64,000 bases of DNA from Paraburkholderia panacisoli (GTDB lineage: Bacteria > Pseudomonadota > Gammaproteobacteria > Burkholderiales > Burkholderiaceae). Positions 21,501 to 33,427 of the stretch are shown piece after piece; position 1 is the first letter of the stretch; each line of letters begins with the position of its first letter. Under the pieces are notes generated by a model. The model had not been told where the DNA came from. It saw only the letters and a program-made list of their open reading frames with translations, and did not search any database. Both the position numbers and the translations under genes were made by a program. The DNA lies in contig NZ_VTUZ01000001.1 of NCBI RefSeq assembly GCF_008369935.1, positions 434,001 to 498,000 on the forward strand, written 5' to 3'.

Positions 21501-22063
21501 CGTTCCTCGACGCGCAATCGGCCGACCTGAGCAGCGCGATCGAAACGCTCGAAGACGCAATCCGCAAGATCGACGGCGAAACGCGCACGCTGCTGCAAGG
21601 CACCTTCGACGAAGTGAACCGTCATTTCGGCGAGCTGTTCCCGCGCCTGTTCGGCGGCGGCCAGGCGAAGCTGATCATGACCGGCGACGAGATTCTCGAC
21701 GCCGGCGTGCAGGTGATGGCGCAGCCGCCGGGCAAGAAGAATTCGACGATCCATCTGCTGTCGGGCGGCGAGAAAGCGCTGACCGCGACCGCGCTGGTGT
21801 TCGCGATGTTCCAGCTGAATCCGGCGCCGTTCTGTCTGCTCGACGAAGTGGACGCGCCGCTCGACGACGCCAACACCGAACGTTTCGCGAACCTGGTGCG
21901 GGCGATGTCGGACAAAACCCAGTTCCTGTTCATTTCGCACAACAAGATCGCGATGGAAATGGCGCAGCAGCTGATCGGCGTGACCATGCAGGAGCAGGGC
22001 GTGTCGCGCATCGTGGCGGTCGACATGGAAACGGCGGCCGGTTTCGCCCAGAATATCGTTTAA
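18545..22063 (+). CDS. smc: Chromosome segregation protein SMC
   Basis: SMC is the ATPase of the bacterial condensin complex and organises the chromosome with ScpA and ScpB. The protein is 1172 aa from a GTG start (MRLTSIKLAGFKSF). The N-terminal head has Walker A GPNGCGKSNIIDA (residues 31-43). A long coiled coil (about 170-500) leads to a hinge around 510-660 containing LGLAFVADDLQQAL, and a second coiled coil (about 670-1000) follows. The C-terminal head has signature LLSGGEKALTATAL and Walker B CLLDEVDAPLDDAN. The composition of the arms (Ala/Glu/Gln-rich) fits a coiled coil. zipA follows 113 bases downstream. Confidence 0.97.
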   Translation: MRLTSIKLAGFKSFVDPTHFQVPGQLVGVVGPNGCGKSNIIDAVRWVLGESRASELRGESMQDVIFNGSTARKPGSRASVELVFDNADGRAAGQWGQYAEIAVKRVLTRDGTSSYYINNLPARRRDIQDIFLGTGLGPRAYAIIGQGMIARLIEAKPEELRVFLEEAAGVSKYKERRRETENRLHDTRENLTRVEDIVRELGANLEKLEGQAVVATRYKELQSDGEEKQRLLWLLRKNEAGSERERQQRAIEQAQIDLEAQTAKLREVEAQLETLRVAHYSASDAMQGAQGALYEANSEVSRLEAEIKFIVESRNRVQAQIAALTAQREQWQSQAEKAQGDIEDAEEQLAVAEEKAALAEDEAAAKHDAMPALEARWRDAQTELNAERGGIAQTEQALKLEAAHQRNADQQLQQLQQRHERLKSEKGGLDAPDEAQLEDLRMQLAEHEEILHDAQARLADAQETLPRLDGERRAAQERVQAEGAQIHQLDARLAALKQLQENVQTEGKIQPWLEKHELGGLPRLWKKLHVEAGWETALEAVLRERLAALEVSNLDWVKAFATDAPPAKLAFYAPPVAGQPAAMPPGLRPLLSLVRIDDAGIRAVLNDWLGLAFVADDLQQALGMRSQLPEGGSFVVKAGHVVTRVGVQLYAADSEQAGMLARQQEIENLARQVRAQALLADEAKAAAIRAEAAHTQAAQALTDVRQQAERATQRVHALQMDVLKLTQAHERYTQRSTQIREELEEITAQIEEQRAMRTESEANFERHDAELAELQARFEDHQMAFEALDEELTTARGQARDLDRAATDARFAARNMANRIDELKRSIQVAHEQSERVAVSLEDARAELETINQQTAHTGLQDALDIRSVKEEALHAARLELDDLTAKLRSADETRLTAERALQPLRDRINELQLKEQAARLNGEQFIEQLAAAGVDEAELQAKLTPDMKPSYLQGEVTRINNAITALGPVNMAALDELKAATERKSFLDAQSADLSSAIETLEDAIRKIDGETRTLLQGTFDEVNRHFGELFPRLFGGGQAKLIMTGDEILDAGVQVMAQPPGKKNSTIHLLSGGEKALTATALVFAMFQLNPAPFCLLDEVDAPLDDANTERFANLVRAMSDKTQFLFISHNKIAMEMAQQLIGVTMQEQGVSRIVAVDMETAAGFAQNIV

Positions 22064-22176
22064 CTCAAGCCTTCGCGGGCGTCCGCGTCCAGCGCAGCGG
22101 CTTGAATGGAAGGCCGCGCGACACGTGGAGCGGGCGCACAAGCCGCGCGGATAGAAGAATTGCTGATGGAGCATGC

Positions 22177-23496
22177 ATGGACGAGTTGACACTCGGTTTG
22201 ATCGGCGCGGGTGCCGTGGTGGTCGGGGGCGTGGTCGTGTACAACGCGTGGCAGGGCGCGAAAGTGCGTCGCAAGATGCCGCGGCCGATGCCGGCCGATA
22301 CCGCCGAAAGCTTCGCGCGGGACGATCAGGAGGAGCAGAGCCCGTTCATCGAACCGGCCCGGCCGACCACGCGCCGCGAACCGGTGGTGGGTACCGACGC
22401 GTCGGCGGAAACGACGGCGGCGCGCGTCGAGCCGACTTTTGGCGGGAGCCCGGCCGTACCCGTCGCGCCGCTCGACACACCGGCCGACATTCAGGCCGAG
22501 ACGATCACGCCGAACGGTTTGCCGGAAGCCGAGGGTGTGGCCGAGGCTGAAGGCGAGGGCGTTCATCCCGCTGAGGCCGGCGAGGCCGCGCGGCCCGCGC
22601 AAGCCGCTCGCGACACCAAAGAATCAGCGGAACCGGCCGAGCCGATTCTGCCCGCTGCTACGACGATCTCGTCGGCGCCGCCGGCTATCGTCGATCGGCG
22701 GATCGACTGCATCGTGCCGATTCGTCTGAACGGCCCGGTGGCCGGCGACAAGGTGCTGCCGCTCGCGCAGCGCCTACGCCGCGCCGGCAGCAAGCCGGTG
22801 CATATCGAAGGCAAGCCTGAAGGCGGCGCATGGGAGCTGCTGCAAAACGGCGCGCGCTATGAAGAGCTGCGCGCTGCCGCGCAACTGGCCAATCGCGGCG
22901 GTGCGCTGAACGAACTGGAGTTCTCGGAGTTCGTCACCGGCGTGCAGCAGTTCGCCGACGCGCTCGACGCGGCGCCGGAATTTCCCGACATGCTCGAAAC
23001 GGTCGCGATGGCGCGCGAGCTCGACGGTTTCGCCGCGCAATGCGACGCGCAACTGTCGATCAACGTGCTGTCGGACGGCGCGCCGTGGTCGGCCAACTAT
23101 GTGCAGGCGGTGGCGTCGCAGGACGGCCTGCTGCTGTCGCGCGACGGCACGCGTTTCGTCAAGCTCGACTCGCGTCAGAGCCCGGTGTTCATGCTGCAAT
23201 TCGGCGACACCAACTTCCTGCGCGACGACCTCACGTACAAGGGCGGCCAGATGATCACGCTGGTGCTCGACGTGCCGGTCGCCGACGAAGACATCCTGCC
23301 GTTCCGGCTGATGTGCGACTACGCGAAATCGTTGGCCGAGCGCATCGGCGGCCGAGTGGTTGACGATGGCCGCCGTCCGTTGCCGGAAACCGCGTTGCTC
23401 GCCATCGAGAAACAGCTGATGACGCTCTACGCGAAGCTCGAACAGGCGGGTATTCCGGCGGGTTCGCCGGCCACGCGGCGCCTGTTCAGCCAGTAA
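22177..23496 (+). CDS. zipA: Cell division protein ZipA
   Basis: ZipA anchors the FtsZ ring to the inner membrane. From the ATG at 22177 the protein has 439 aa. It has a short N-terminus and a transmembrane helix (LTLGLIGAGAVVVGGVVVYNAW, residues 4-25). A charged then Pro/Ala/Glu-rich flexible linker (about 40-185) follows, and then a globular C-terminal ZipA domain (about 190-439) with ECMV-type strands such as FMLQFGDTNFLRDDLTYKGGQM. The frame extends back to 22102, but those residues are not part of the family. The order smc-zipA-ligA is common in proteobacteria and supports the call. Confidence 0.9.
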   Translation: MDELTLGLIGAGAVVVGGVVVYNAWQGAKVRRKMPRPMPADTAESFARDDQEEQSPFIEPARPTTRREPVVGTDASAETTAARVEPTFGGSPAVPVAPLDTPADIQAETITPNGLPEAEGVAEAEGEGVHPAEAGEAARPAQAARDTKESAEPAEPILPAATTISSAPPAIVDRRIDCIVPIRLNGPVAGDKVLPLAQRLRRAGSKPVHIEGKPEGGAWELLQNGARYEELRAAAQLANRGGALNELEFSEFVTGVQQFADALDAAPEFPDMLETVAMARELDGFAAQCDAQLSINVLSDGAPWSANYVQAVASQDGLLLSRDGTRFVKLDSRQSPVFMLQFGDTNFLRDDLTYKGGQMITLVLDVPVADEDILPFRLMCDYAKSLAERIGGRVVDDGRRPLPETALLAIEKQLMTLYAKLEQAGIPAGSPATRRLFSQ

Positions 23497-23520
23497 GCCG
23501 CACGACTCGTTCGAGGCGCC

Positions 23521-23549
23521 CGACGGCCGCACGATGTGCGGCCGTTGTC
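23521..23549 (+). terminator. Hairpin after zipA
   Basis: A perfect 10-bp stem (ACGGCCGCAC, 23523-23532; GTGCGGCCGT, 23536-23545) with a 3-base loop lies 24 bases after the zipA stop and is followed by TGTCGTTT. The stem is strong but the T-tract is weak, so this is a possible terminator or mRNA-stabilising hairpin. Confidence 0.55.
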
Positions 23550-23636
23550 GTTTGCGGCGGCGTATGCGCGCGCCGCTTGGAACCGCTGGCGAACGCACAG
23601 CGGCCAACCTGAAAGCTGGCCATTCGGACGATGTAA

Positions 23637-26293
<2,657 letters not shown>

Positions 26294-26350
26294 TGCTGCT
26301 GCGGGGTTTGCTGCTTGCGGCAGTTTGCACGGGTAGCGCCGGCTGTGATG

Positions 26351-26390
26351 CCAACAAAAAACCCACGCATCGGCGTGGTTTTTTTGTTGG
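26351..26390. terminator. Bidirectional terminator between def and the rluF-like gene
   Basis: This is an almost perfect 18-bp inverted repeat, CCAACAAAAAACCCACGC (26351-26368) and GCGTGGTTTTTTTGTTGG (26373-26390), with one mismatch and a 4-base loop. The A-tract/T-tract flanks would give a U-run in either direction, which suits the two convergent genes. Confidence 0.9.
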
Positions 26391-26435
26391 CGCGAGCGCC
26401 TGTCCGATGGCGAACAGGCGCTCGCGGCAGCGTCA

Positions 26436-28631
26436 TCAGAACGATTCGTCCGCCGCCAGATAGCGCCATTGGCCCGGCGGCAGCGCACCCAGCATCACGC
26501 GACCCATCCGCACACGCTTCAGGCCGATCACTTCGAGGCCGACCAGTTCGCACATCCGGCGGATCTGGCGTTTCTTGCCTTCGCGCAGCACGAAACGCAA
26601 CTGTTCGCCGTTCTGCCAGCTAACCTGCGCGGGCTTGAGCGGCACGTCGTCGAGCGACAGCCCGTGGCGCAACAGTTCGAGGCTTTCGGGCGGGAAGTGG
26701 CTTTCGACGTCCGTCGTGTGTTCGCCATAGGCCACGCGCACCAGGTATTCCTTGTCGATCTCTGAATGGCCGCCGATCAACTGCTTGGCGACGCGGCCGT
26801 CCTGCGTCAACACCAGCAGGCCCGTCGAATCGATGTCGAGACGGCCGGCCGGCGCGAGCTGGCGCAGATGCGCGACCGAGAAGCGGATTTCCGAGTGGTC
26901 GCCTTCCCAGCGATTCTCCGGCGTGACCAATGTGATCGCCGGTTGATAGCCATCTTCCGCCTGGCCCGACACGAGGCCGACCGGCTTGTGGACCAGCACC
27001 GTCACCTGGCTCGCTTGCGCGGCTTCGGCGGCGGGGTCGATCTCGATGCGTTGGTCCGGACGAACCTTGGTGCCGAGCGTGTCGATGCGCTCGCCGTCTA
27101 CCAGCACCCAGCCCTTTTCGATCCACTCGTCGGCTTCGCGGCGCGAGCACAGACCGAGTTCGGACATCAGCTTCGACAGGCGCAAGGTGCCCGGCGCGTC
27201 TTCGTAATCGCGACGCGGAGTGCGCGGGGCGGGATTGGCGTCGGCGTCGCCGCTCGCATCGCGGCGCTCGGCGCGCGTTGCGGACGCGGGCTTGCGTGGC
27301 TTGTCGGCGTGGGCCGGGCGGTCGTCGCCGAAGCGGCGCGGCGCGGACGGCTGTGCCTTGTCGAAGCTGCGGGGCGGGCGCTCGCCGCGTTCACCACTGC
27401 GCGCGGGGCGATCGCTGAATTCGCGTTTGGCCGGGGCGCGGTCGCCGCGCTCACCGTAGCCGTCGCGCGGAGCGCGTGCCGGCCGGTCGGAGCGGTCGCT
27501 GTAGCCGCTTTTCACGGGTTTCGCGAAGCTGCGCTCGCCACGTTCGGACGAGCCGCGTTCGCCTTCGGAACGGCGCGGCGCGCTGTCGCTGCGCGGTCCA
27601 CGGTCGCTGCCGCGGCGGTCCTGGGGCGCACCACGGTCGCTGCCGAAACGGGGACGATCGGATGCGTCGCGTTCGCGGCGCATCGGGCGTTCGCCACGCG
27701 GTGCATCTTCCGACGGACGGCCTGCGCCTGTGCGCGGTCCGCTGAACGGGCGACGTTCGCCGTCGTCGCGGCGGGGGGCGCGTTCGTTGCGATCGCCTGC
27801 GTTTTCGAATCGGCGCGGGGCGCGTTCGGCGCGGTCAGCGGTGCCTTCAAAACGGCGCGGGGCGCGTTCGCTGCGATCTCCCGCGCCTTCGAATTTGCGC
27901 GGAGCGCGTTCGCTGCGATCTCCTGCGCTTTCAAACCGACGTGGCGCGCGTTCACCGCGATCACTAGCGCCTTCAAAACGGCGTGGCGCGCGTTCGCTGC
28001 GATCGCCAGCAGCTTCGAATTTGCGCGGCGCGCGTTCAGCGCGATCGCCAGCACCTTCGAACCGGCGCGGCGCGCGCTCGCCGCGATCACCTGCGCCTTC
28101 AAACCGGCGTGGCGCGCGTTCACCGCGATCGCCAGCACCTTCAGACCGGCGCGGCGCGCGTTCGCCACGATCACCTGCACCTTCAAACCGGCGCGGCGCG
28201 CGTTCGCCACGATCACCCGCACCTTCGAATTTGCGCGGAGCACGCTCGCCACCACCTTCAAACCGACGCGGCGCACGTTCGCCGTCCTCACGACGCGGCC
28301 CCCGCTCCCCGGCAGCCCCTTCCCGGCGCGGCGGCCGATCCGACGGGGCACGACGCGGCGCACCTGCAGCACCCGCCGCCCGCTCGCGCGAAAACGACCC
28401 CTCGGCACGCGGCGCACGCGCACCGCTGCCCGCCGGTTTACCACCCGCCGGTCGCTTGCCACCGCTGCCCGCTGCGCCAGCGCCTTCACCCCGCGCCCCG
28501 CTGAAAGCCGCCGTCGACGGCTTCGGTCCCGCCGGGCGCGTCGGCTTACGCGCCGACGTGCTACCGGTACGGACAGGGGCGCGTTCGGACGAAGCCGGCC
28601 GCGGGTGCTTGGCTGTTAATTTGACTCGCAT
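26436..28631 (-). CDS. rluF: 23S rRNA pseudouridine synthase (RluB/RluF type) with long repetitive N-terminal extension
   Basis: The C-terminal 248 residues (484-731) are a complete small-rRNA-type pseudouridine synthase. They contain an S4 RNA-binding domain (RLSKLMSELGLCSRREADEWI), the catalytic Asp D599 in GRLDIDSTGLL, KEYLVRV, and the GKKRQIRRMCELVG motif. The C-terminal features LKRVRMGRVMLGALPPGQWR best fit RluF/RluB-like enzymes that modify 23S rRNA; the exact uridine is not certain. The first 483 residues are Arg/Gly/Glu/Asp/Pro-rich and appear disordered. Residues 129-282 hold eleven exact-length 14-residue repeats of the form ERAPR(R/K)FEGAGDRG. The extension is in frame with no stop and begins at an ATG with a family-like start. 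Confidence 0.9.
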   Translation of the reverse strand: MRVKLTAKHPRPASSERAPVRTGSTSARKPTRPAGPKPSTAAFSGARGEGAGAAGSGGKRPAGGKPAGSGARAPRAEGSFSRERAAGAAGAPRRAPSDRPPRREGAAGERGPRREDGERAPRRFEGGGERAPRKFEGAGDRGERAPRRFEGAGDRGERAPRRSEGAGDRGERAPRRFEGAGDRGERAPRRFEGAGDRAERAPRKFEAAGDRSERAPRRFEGASDRGERAPRRFESAGDRSERAPRKFEGAGDRSERAPRRFEGTADRAERAPRRFENAGDRNERAPRRDDGERRPFSGPRTGAGRPSEDAPRGERPMRRERDASDRPRFGSDRGAPQDRRGSDRGPRSDSAPRRSEGERGSSERGERSFAKPVKSGYSDRSDRPARAPRDGYGERGDRAPAKREFSDRPARSGERGERPPRSFDKAQPSAPRRFGDDRPAHADKPRKPASATRAERRDASGDADANPAPRTPRRDYEDAPGTLRLSKLMSELGLCSRREADEWIEKGWVLVDGERIDTLGTKVRPDQRIEIDPAAEAAQASQVTVLVHKPVGLVSGQAEDGYQPAITLVTPENRWEGDHSEIRFSVAHLRQLAPAGRLDIDSTGLLVLTQDGRVAKQLIGGHSEIDKEYLVRVAYGEHTTDVESHFPPESLELLRHGLSLDDVPLKPAQVSWQNGEQLRFVLREGKKRQIRRMCELVGLEVIGLKRVRMGRVMLGALPPGQWRYLAADESF
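27786..28247 (-). repeat. Eleven 42-bp in-frame repeats in the rluF-like gene
   Basis: Eleven units of 42 bp encode the 14-residue repeat ERAPRRFEGAGDRG, with variation mostly at K/R, F/S and the last positions. One shorter copy precedes them and one degenerate copy follows. The units are coding and closely similar in DNA, so the copy number should be prone to slippage or recombination. Confidence 0.92.
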
Positions 28632-28637
28632 GAAATC

Positions 28638-31217
28638 TCACACTGCGATCGCGCGCAGCAGTTCGGTCTCGACCTGAATTTGCAGGCGGTTGTCCGACAG
28701 ACCGTGTCCATCCAGCAGGAACACGTCTTCGACACGTTCGCCGAGCGTATTGATCCGCGCCGAAGCGACGCCGACCCGATGCTCGGCCAGCACACGCGCG
28801 ATCGAATAAAGAAGGCCTGGCCGGTCGTTCGCCGACACGGACAGGATGTAGTATTGGCCGCGCTCGTCGGCCCGAAGATCGACGCGCGGCGTGACAGGGA
28901 AGGTCCGCGACAGCCTCGACAAACGGCCCTTCGACGGTCCCGGCAGCAGGGTCCCGTGGCCGGTGAGGCGGGCGGTCAGTTCCTGTTCGACCAGATTGGC
29001 GATATCGCGATAATGCACGTCTTCTTCGGTATGCGCGACGAGGAAATTATCGAGCGCGTACCCATGACGGGTCGTACTGACCCGCGCATCGAGCACCGAC
29101 AGGCTGTTGCGGTCGAAATACGCGCAAATGCCGGCGAACAGGTCGGGCTGGTCTTTTACGTACACCAGCACCTGCAGCGCCTCGCCGATCGGCGACGGAC
29201 GAGCCCGGACGATCGGCGTCGGCGTTTCGACATGGCGGTGCAGCACGCGCGTTTGCCACGCGATGTCCGCCGCGTCGTGACGCAGGAAATAGCCGACATC
29301 GAGCTGGTCCCACAACGCCCGTTGCGCGCCTTCCGGCACGGTCTCGAGACGTAGCAGCGCGAGCGCCTCTTCCTTGCGGGTCTTCAGCTCCGAATGCGCG
29401 TCCGGCCGCGCGCCGCCGAGCACGGCCAGGGTGGCGCGGTAGAGGTCTTCGAGCAGTTTGCCTTTCCACGTGTTCCAGACTTTCGGGCTGGTGCCGCGGA
29501 TATCGGCCACCGTCAGCAGATAGAGCGCGGTGAGGCGGCGCTCGGTGCCGACCAGTTCGGCAAAGCGCTTGATCACTTCCGGGTCGCTCGTGTCCTGCTT
29601 CTGCGCGACCTGGCTCATTGTCAGATGCTGCTGCACCATCCACACGACCAGCTCGCCGTCCTCGCCCAGGATGTCGTGGTTGCGGCAAAAGCGCCGCGCG
29701 TCGACCATGCCTAGCGTGGAATGGTCGCCGCCGCGGCCCTTGGCGATATCGTGGAACAGCGCCGCCACGTACAACACCCACGGCCGGTCGAAGTTGGCGA
29801 TCAACTGGCTGCAGAACGGATATTCGTGCGCATGCTCGGCCACCGCAAAGCGGCGCAGATTGCGCAGCACCATGAGGATGTGCTGGTCGACCGTGTAGAC
29901 GTGATACAGATCGTGCTGCATCTGCCCGACGATGCGCCGGAAATTCAGCAGGTAGCGCCCGAGCACGCTGGTCTGGTTCATCAGGCGCAACGCGTGCGTG
30001 ATGCCGGCCGGCTGCTTCAGGATGTCCATGAACAGGCGCCGGTTCTCGGGGTCGCGCCGCCAGTGCTGATCCATTACGTCGCGCGCGTTGTAGATCGCGC
30101 GCAGCGTGCGCGCCGACAAGCCTTTGACGCCGGGCGTCTGCTCGTACAGCAGGAACGCTTCGAGGATCGCGTTCGGCTCGCGCTCGAATACGTCATCGCT
30201 GGCGATCTCCAGCATGCCTTGCTTTTCGACGAAGCGCTCCGACAGGACGCGCGTAATGCCGCTCGTGCTGGGGAAGAGTTGCGCCTCGATGTTCTGGATC
30301 AGGATCGTGGCGAGCTGCGTGACGGCCTTGGCGGCCCAGTAATAGCGGCGCATCAGCTGTTCGCTGGCGCGCTTGGTGACGGTCGGCTTATAGCCGAAGC
30401 TTTCGGCCACCGGCGTCTGCAGGTCGAACACCATGATGTCCTGCCGACGCCCGGCGATCACATGCAGCCGCGCACGCAGCGCCTTCAGGAAGCCTTCGTT
30501 GTGGCGCAGTTCGCGTGCTTCGCGCTCGGTGATTAGCCCGCGCGCTTCGAGTTCGCGCCAGCTGCAGCCAAACCCGGCCGCCTGGGTGATCCAGAGAATC
30601 AGCTGAAGATCGCGCAGGCCGCCCGGGCTTTCCTTGATGTTCGGTTCGAGCGCGTAGGGCGTGTCCTGGAACTTGGCGTGGCGCTGGCGCATTTCCAGCA
30701 CTTTCGCCTGAAAGAATGCCTTCGGATCGAGCGCCGCGCGGTAACGTTTCGCGAAGTCGTCGAAGAGCGCGGCGCTGCCCGTGATGCGCCGCGCTTCCAG
30801 CAGCGAGGTGCGCACGGTGACGTCGTTGGCGGCTTCTTCGAGACATTGCGACACGCTGCGCACGCTGCTGCCGAGTTCCAGTCCCAGATCCCACGCGAGG
30901 CTGATGAAGCGTTCGATGCGCGCTTCCAGATGTTCGAGCGGTGCATCGGGCAGCAAAACGAGGATGTCGATGTCCGAGTGCGGCGCCAGTTCGCCCCGCC
31001 CATAGCCGCCGACGGCCAGCAGCGCCAGTTTGCCCGGCAGCTCGCAGGTGTCCCAGGCGGCGCGCAGCGAGTCGTCCGTGGCGCGCGCGAGGGCGGCCAT
31101 CAACGAATCCACGTTGGTGGCCGTTTTGAAGCGTTCCAGTATCTGGGCTTTGGCCACTTTGTAGTCCGCCTTCAGCGACGTGGCATGGGATTGGGCGACG
31201 ACGGGAACGCTACTCAT
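28638..31217 (-). CDS. glnD: Bifunctional [protein-PII] uridylyltransferase/uridylyl-removing enzyme
   Basis: GlnD senses glutamine and adds or removes UMP on PII proteins, controlling glutamine synthetase and nitrogen regulation. From the ATG at 31217 it has 859 aa. The nucleotidyltransferase domain has [17 protein letters not shown] (residues 70-86). A helical GlnD-specific region follows, then an HD hydrolase domain with [15 protein letters not shown]. Two C-terminal ACT domains bind glutamine ([17 protein letters not shown] and [17 protein letters not shown]). The frame is open to 31394, but the extra 59 residues are Arg-rich noise. It follows map by 38 bases on the same strand. Confidence 0.96.
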   Translation of the reverse strand: MSSVPVVAQSHATSLKADYKVAKAQILERFKTATNVDSLMAALARATDDSLRAAWDTCELPGKLALLAVGGYGRGELAPHSDIDILVLLPDAPLEHLEARIERFISLAWDLGLELGSSVRSVSQCLEEAANDVTVRTSLLEARRITGSAALFDDFAKRYRAALDPKAFFQAKVLEMRQRHAKFQDTPYALEPNIKESPGGLRDLQLILWITQAAGFGCSWRELEARGLITEREARELRHNEGFLKALRARLHVIAGRRQDIMVFDLQTPVAESFGYKPTVTKRASEQLMRRYYWAAKAVTQLATILIQNIEAQLFPSTSGITRVLSERFVEKQGMLEIASDDVFEREPNAILEAFLLYEQTPGVKGLSARTLRAIYNARDVMDQHWRRDPENRRLFMDILKQPAGITHALRLMNQTSVLGRYLLNFRRIVGQMQHDLYHVYTVDQHILMVLRNLRRFAVAEHAHEYPFCSQLIANFDRPWVLYVAALFHDIAKGRGGDHSTLGMVDARRFCRNHDILGEDGELVVWMVQQHLTMSQVAQKQDTSDPEVIKRFAELVGTERRLTALYLLTVADIRGTSPKVWNTWKGKLLEDLYRATLAVLGGARPDAHSELKTRKEEALALLRLETVPEGAQRALWDQLDVGYFLRHDAADIAWQTRVLHRHVETPTPIVRARPSPIGEALQVLVYVKDQPDLFAGICAYFDRNSLSVLDARVSTTRHGYALDNFLVAHTEEDVHYRDIANLVEQELTARLTGHGTLLPGPSKGRLSRLSRTFPVTPRVDLRADERGQYYILSVSANDRPGLLYSIARVLAEHRVGVASARINTLGERVEDVFLLDGHGLSDNRLQIQVETELLRAIAV

Positions 31218-31255
31218 TGGCAGGCAGGCAGGCGGGCGGTGGGGTCGGAGGTCGG

Positions 31256-32065
31256 TCAGGCGGTGGCCGCGACGACCGGCGGCCGCGCGGGCGTGCCGGC
31301 GGAAACGGTCAGCACGTCGTAGCCGGTTTCCGTGACGAGCACGGTGTGTTCCCATTGCGCCGACAGGCTGCGGTCTTTGGTCTTGACGGTCCACTGGTCG
31401 GGCATCGTGCGGATGTCGCGGCGGCCGGCGTTGATCATCGGCTCGATCGTGAAGATCATGCCGGCCTGCAATTCGAACCCGGTGCCGGGACGGCCGTAGT
31501 GCAGAATCTGCGGGTCTTCATGGAACACTGTGCTGATGCCGTGCCCGCAGTACTCGCGCACCACGCTGTAGCCCTGACCTTCCGCATGCTTCTGGATCGC
31601 GTGGCCGATGTCGCCGAGATGCGCGCCCGGGCGGACCTGGTCGATGCCGAGCCACATGCATTCGAAGGTGGTCTGCACGAGCCGTTTGGCGAGGATCGAG
31701 CCTTCACCGACGATAAACATGCGGCTCGTGTCGCCGAAATAACCTTCCTTGATGACCGTGACGTCGATATTCAGCGCGTCGCCGTTCTTCAAAGTCTTGT
31801 CGCCGGGGATGCCGTGGCAGATCACGTCGTTGACGGAAATGCAGGTGGCCTTCGGATAGGGCGGGTAGCCGGGCGGCTGATAATTCAGCGGCGCCGGAAT
31901 CGTGCCCTGTTCCTTCAGCATGTATTCGTGGCACAGACGGTCGAGTTCGCCCGTCGTGATGCCGGCCTTGACGAACGGTGTGATGTAGTCGAGCACTTCG
32001 CTAGCGAGTTTGCAGGCGACGCGCATCTGCGCGATATCGTGTTCGTTTTTGAGCGTAATAGCCAT
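31256..32065 (-). CDS. map: Type I methionine aminopeptidase
   Basis: The enzyme removes the initiator methionine from new proteins. It has 269 aa, slightly long for the class because of an Ala/Pro-rich tail ([11 protein letters not shown]). All metal and catalytic residues are visible: H84 (CHGIP), D101 and D112 ([14 protein letters not shown]), H175 ([12 protein letters not shown]), E208 (FTIEPM) and E239 (WEHTVLV). The start is ATG before [14 protein letters not shown]. It is divergent from rpsB, the same head-to-head arrangement as E. coli map and rpsB. Confidence 0.97.
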   Translation of the reverse strand: MAITLKNEHDIAQMRVACKLASEVLDYITPFVKAGITTGELDRLCHEYMLKEQGTIPAPLNYQPPGYPPYPKATCISVNDVICHGIPGDKTLKNGDALNIDVTVIKEGYFGDTSRMFIVGEGSILAKRLVQTTFECMWLGIDQVRPGAHLGDIGHAIQKHAEGQGYSVVREYCGHGISTVFHEDPQILHYGRPGTGFELQAGMIFTIEPMINAGRRDIRTMPDQWTVKTKDRSLSAQWEHTVLVTETGYDVLTVSAGTPARPPVVAATA

Positions 32066-32342
32066 GAGTCGGGCCTGAAATGCGATTTATTGCGGGATTA
32101 TCGCACCATATTCCGGCAGCCGCAGTCTTTTGAGACGAGGCTTGCGCGTTTGGCGGGCGCTTTGGCGGGCTGCGCTTGAGCAAGTAGGACGGCCCCGCGG
32201 GCGATGGTCCAGGCGGGCTGCGCGGATTCGCTCGGCCGCCACGCCCCAGCCCCATTTAAGCGCCGGGTGCCTTCGGCGCACACAGATGGCGGCAGCCTTG
32301 CGGGTGCAACCCCGTCGCGGCAACCGGGAGCTACTACGCAGG

Positions 32343-32372
32343 TTGAGTCGTGCAATAGTCGCGTGCTATAAT
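32343..32372 (+). promoter_or_regulatory. Probable sigma-70 promoter of rpsB
   Basis: TTGAGT (32343-32348) and a consensus TATAAT (32367-32372) are separated by 18 bases, about 250 bases upstream of the rpsB start. The match to the -10 consensus is perfect. Confidence 0.75.
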
Positions 32373-32379
32373 CTTTGGC

Positions 32380-32621
32380 TAAGTCAATCTATGACTCGTT
32401 TTTATTGCCCGGTATCGTGAAAGGGTGGTCAAAAACGGGCAGGGGCGGCTTCTCACGGTGCCGGTTGCCTGCGCCGTGAGGTCGGCAGTACCTAGCGCAG
32501 TACCAGGCAGCCAACTCGCAAGCCGGCGCACCCAGGGTGTCCGTCGCGTTCCAGCCAAAGAAGAAGGCGGGCGCGGCCGATACGGCAGCCGGCTTAAGAC
32601 CCAACCCTCGCGGAGATTTTC
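32380..32621 (+). promoter_or_regulatory. Long structured 5' leader of rpsB
   Basis: About 240 bases of untranslated leader lie between the probable transcription start and the rpsB ATG. It holds a perfect 7-bp hairpin, CTCACGG (32452-32458) with CCGTGAG (32474-32480), followed by two GCAGTACC copies. In E. coli the rpsB leader is a target of S2 autoregulation; whether this unrelated-looking leader works likewise is inference. The map-rpsB gap holds no gene. Confidence 0.45.
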
Positions 32622-33374
32622 ATGGCAGTTACCATGCGTCAAATGCTGGAAGCCGGTGTCCACTTCGGTCACCAAACGCGCTTCTGGAACCCGAAGATGG
32701 CCCCCTTCATTTTCGGTCATCGCAACAAGATTCACATCATCAACCTCGAAAAGACGCTGCCGATGTACAACGACGCGCTGAAGTACGCGCGTCAACTGGC
32801 GGCTAACCGCGGCACGATCCTGTTCGTCGGCACGAAGCGTCAATCGCGCGACACAATCGCCGAAGAGGCACAACGCGCTGGCATGCCATTCGTCAACGCG
32901 CGCTGGCTCGGCGGCATGCTGACCAACTTCAAGACGCTGAAGGTTTCGATCAAGCGCCTGAAGGACATGGAAGCGGCGCTGGAAGCGGGCGAAACCGAGC
33001 GCATGAGCAAGAAGGAAGCGCTGCTGTTCGAACGCGAAATGGCCAAGCTGCAGAAGTCGATCGGCGGCGTGAAGGACATGGGCGGCATTCCTGACGCGAT
33101 CTTCGTGGTCGACGTCGGCTACCACAAGATTGCCGTTACCGAAGCGAACAAGCTGGGCATTCCGGTCATCGCAGTGGTCGACACGAACCACTCGCCGGAA
33201 GGTATCGATTATGTGATCCCGGGTAACGACGACGCCAGCAAGGCTGTCGCTCTGTACACGGCTGGCGTGGCTGACGCGATCCTGGAAGGCCGTGCGAACG
33301 CGGTCAACGAAGTGGTGCAGGCTGCACGTGGTGGCGACGGCGACGAGTTCGTCGAGGTCAACCCGGAGGCGTAA
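32622..33374 (+). CDS. rpsB: 30S ribosomal protein S2
   Basis: S2 is a primary component of the small ribosomal subunit, bound near the S1 site. It has 250 aa with the family features [51 protein letters not shown] and the C-terminal part [28 protein letters not shown] lies 9-10 bases before the ATG. A strong terminator-like hairpin immediately follows, then tsf. Confidence 0.98.
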   Translation: MAVTMRQMLEAGVHFGHQTRFWNPKMAPFIFGHRNKIHIINLEKTLPMYNDALKYARQLAANRGTILFVGTKRQSRDTIAEEAQRAGMPFVNARWLGGMLTNFKTLKVSIKRLKDMEAALEAGETERMSKKEALLFEREMAKLQKSIGGVKDMGGIPDAIFVVDVGYHKIAVTEANKLGIPVIAVVDTNHSPEGIDYVIPGNDDASKAVALYTAGVADAILEGRANAVNEVVQAARGGDGDEFVEVNPEA

Positions 33375-33393
33375 AGCTGCCCCCGTGTCCGGC

Positions 33394-33427
33394 AAAAAAG
33401 GGGGCTTTCTACAGGCCCCCTTTTTTT
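33394..33427 (+). terminator. Rho-independent terminator between rpsB and tsf
   Basis: A6 and GGGGGC (33394-33405) pair with GCCCCC and a T7 run (33415-33427), with a 9-base loop. It lies 20 bases after the rpsB stop. It probably attenuates transcription into tsf. Confidence 0.88.

Noticed and set aside
19541..22192. An 883-codon open frame antisense to smc
   Set aside because: Low-complexity Arg/Gln/Leu translation mirroring the coiled-coil codons of smc; no motif.
27786..28247. Regular repeats considered as a CRISPR array
   Set aside because: The 42-bp units are adjacent without unique spacers and encode in-frame 14-residue repeats.
26766..28619. A 617-codon open frame antisense to the rluF-like gene
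   Set aside because: The Ala/Phe/Arg repeats mirror the 42-bp repeats on the coding strand; the true frame has a complete pseudouridine synthase.
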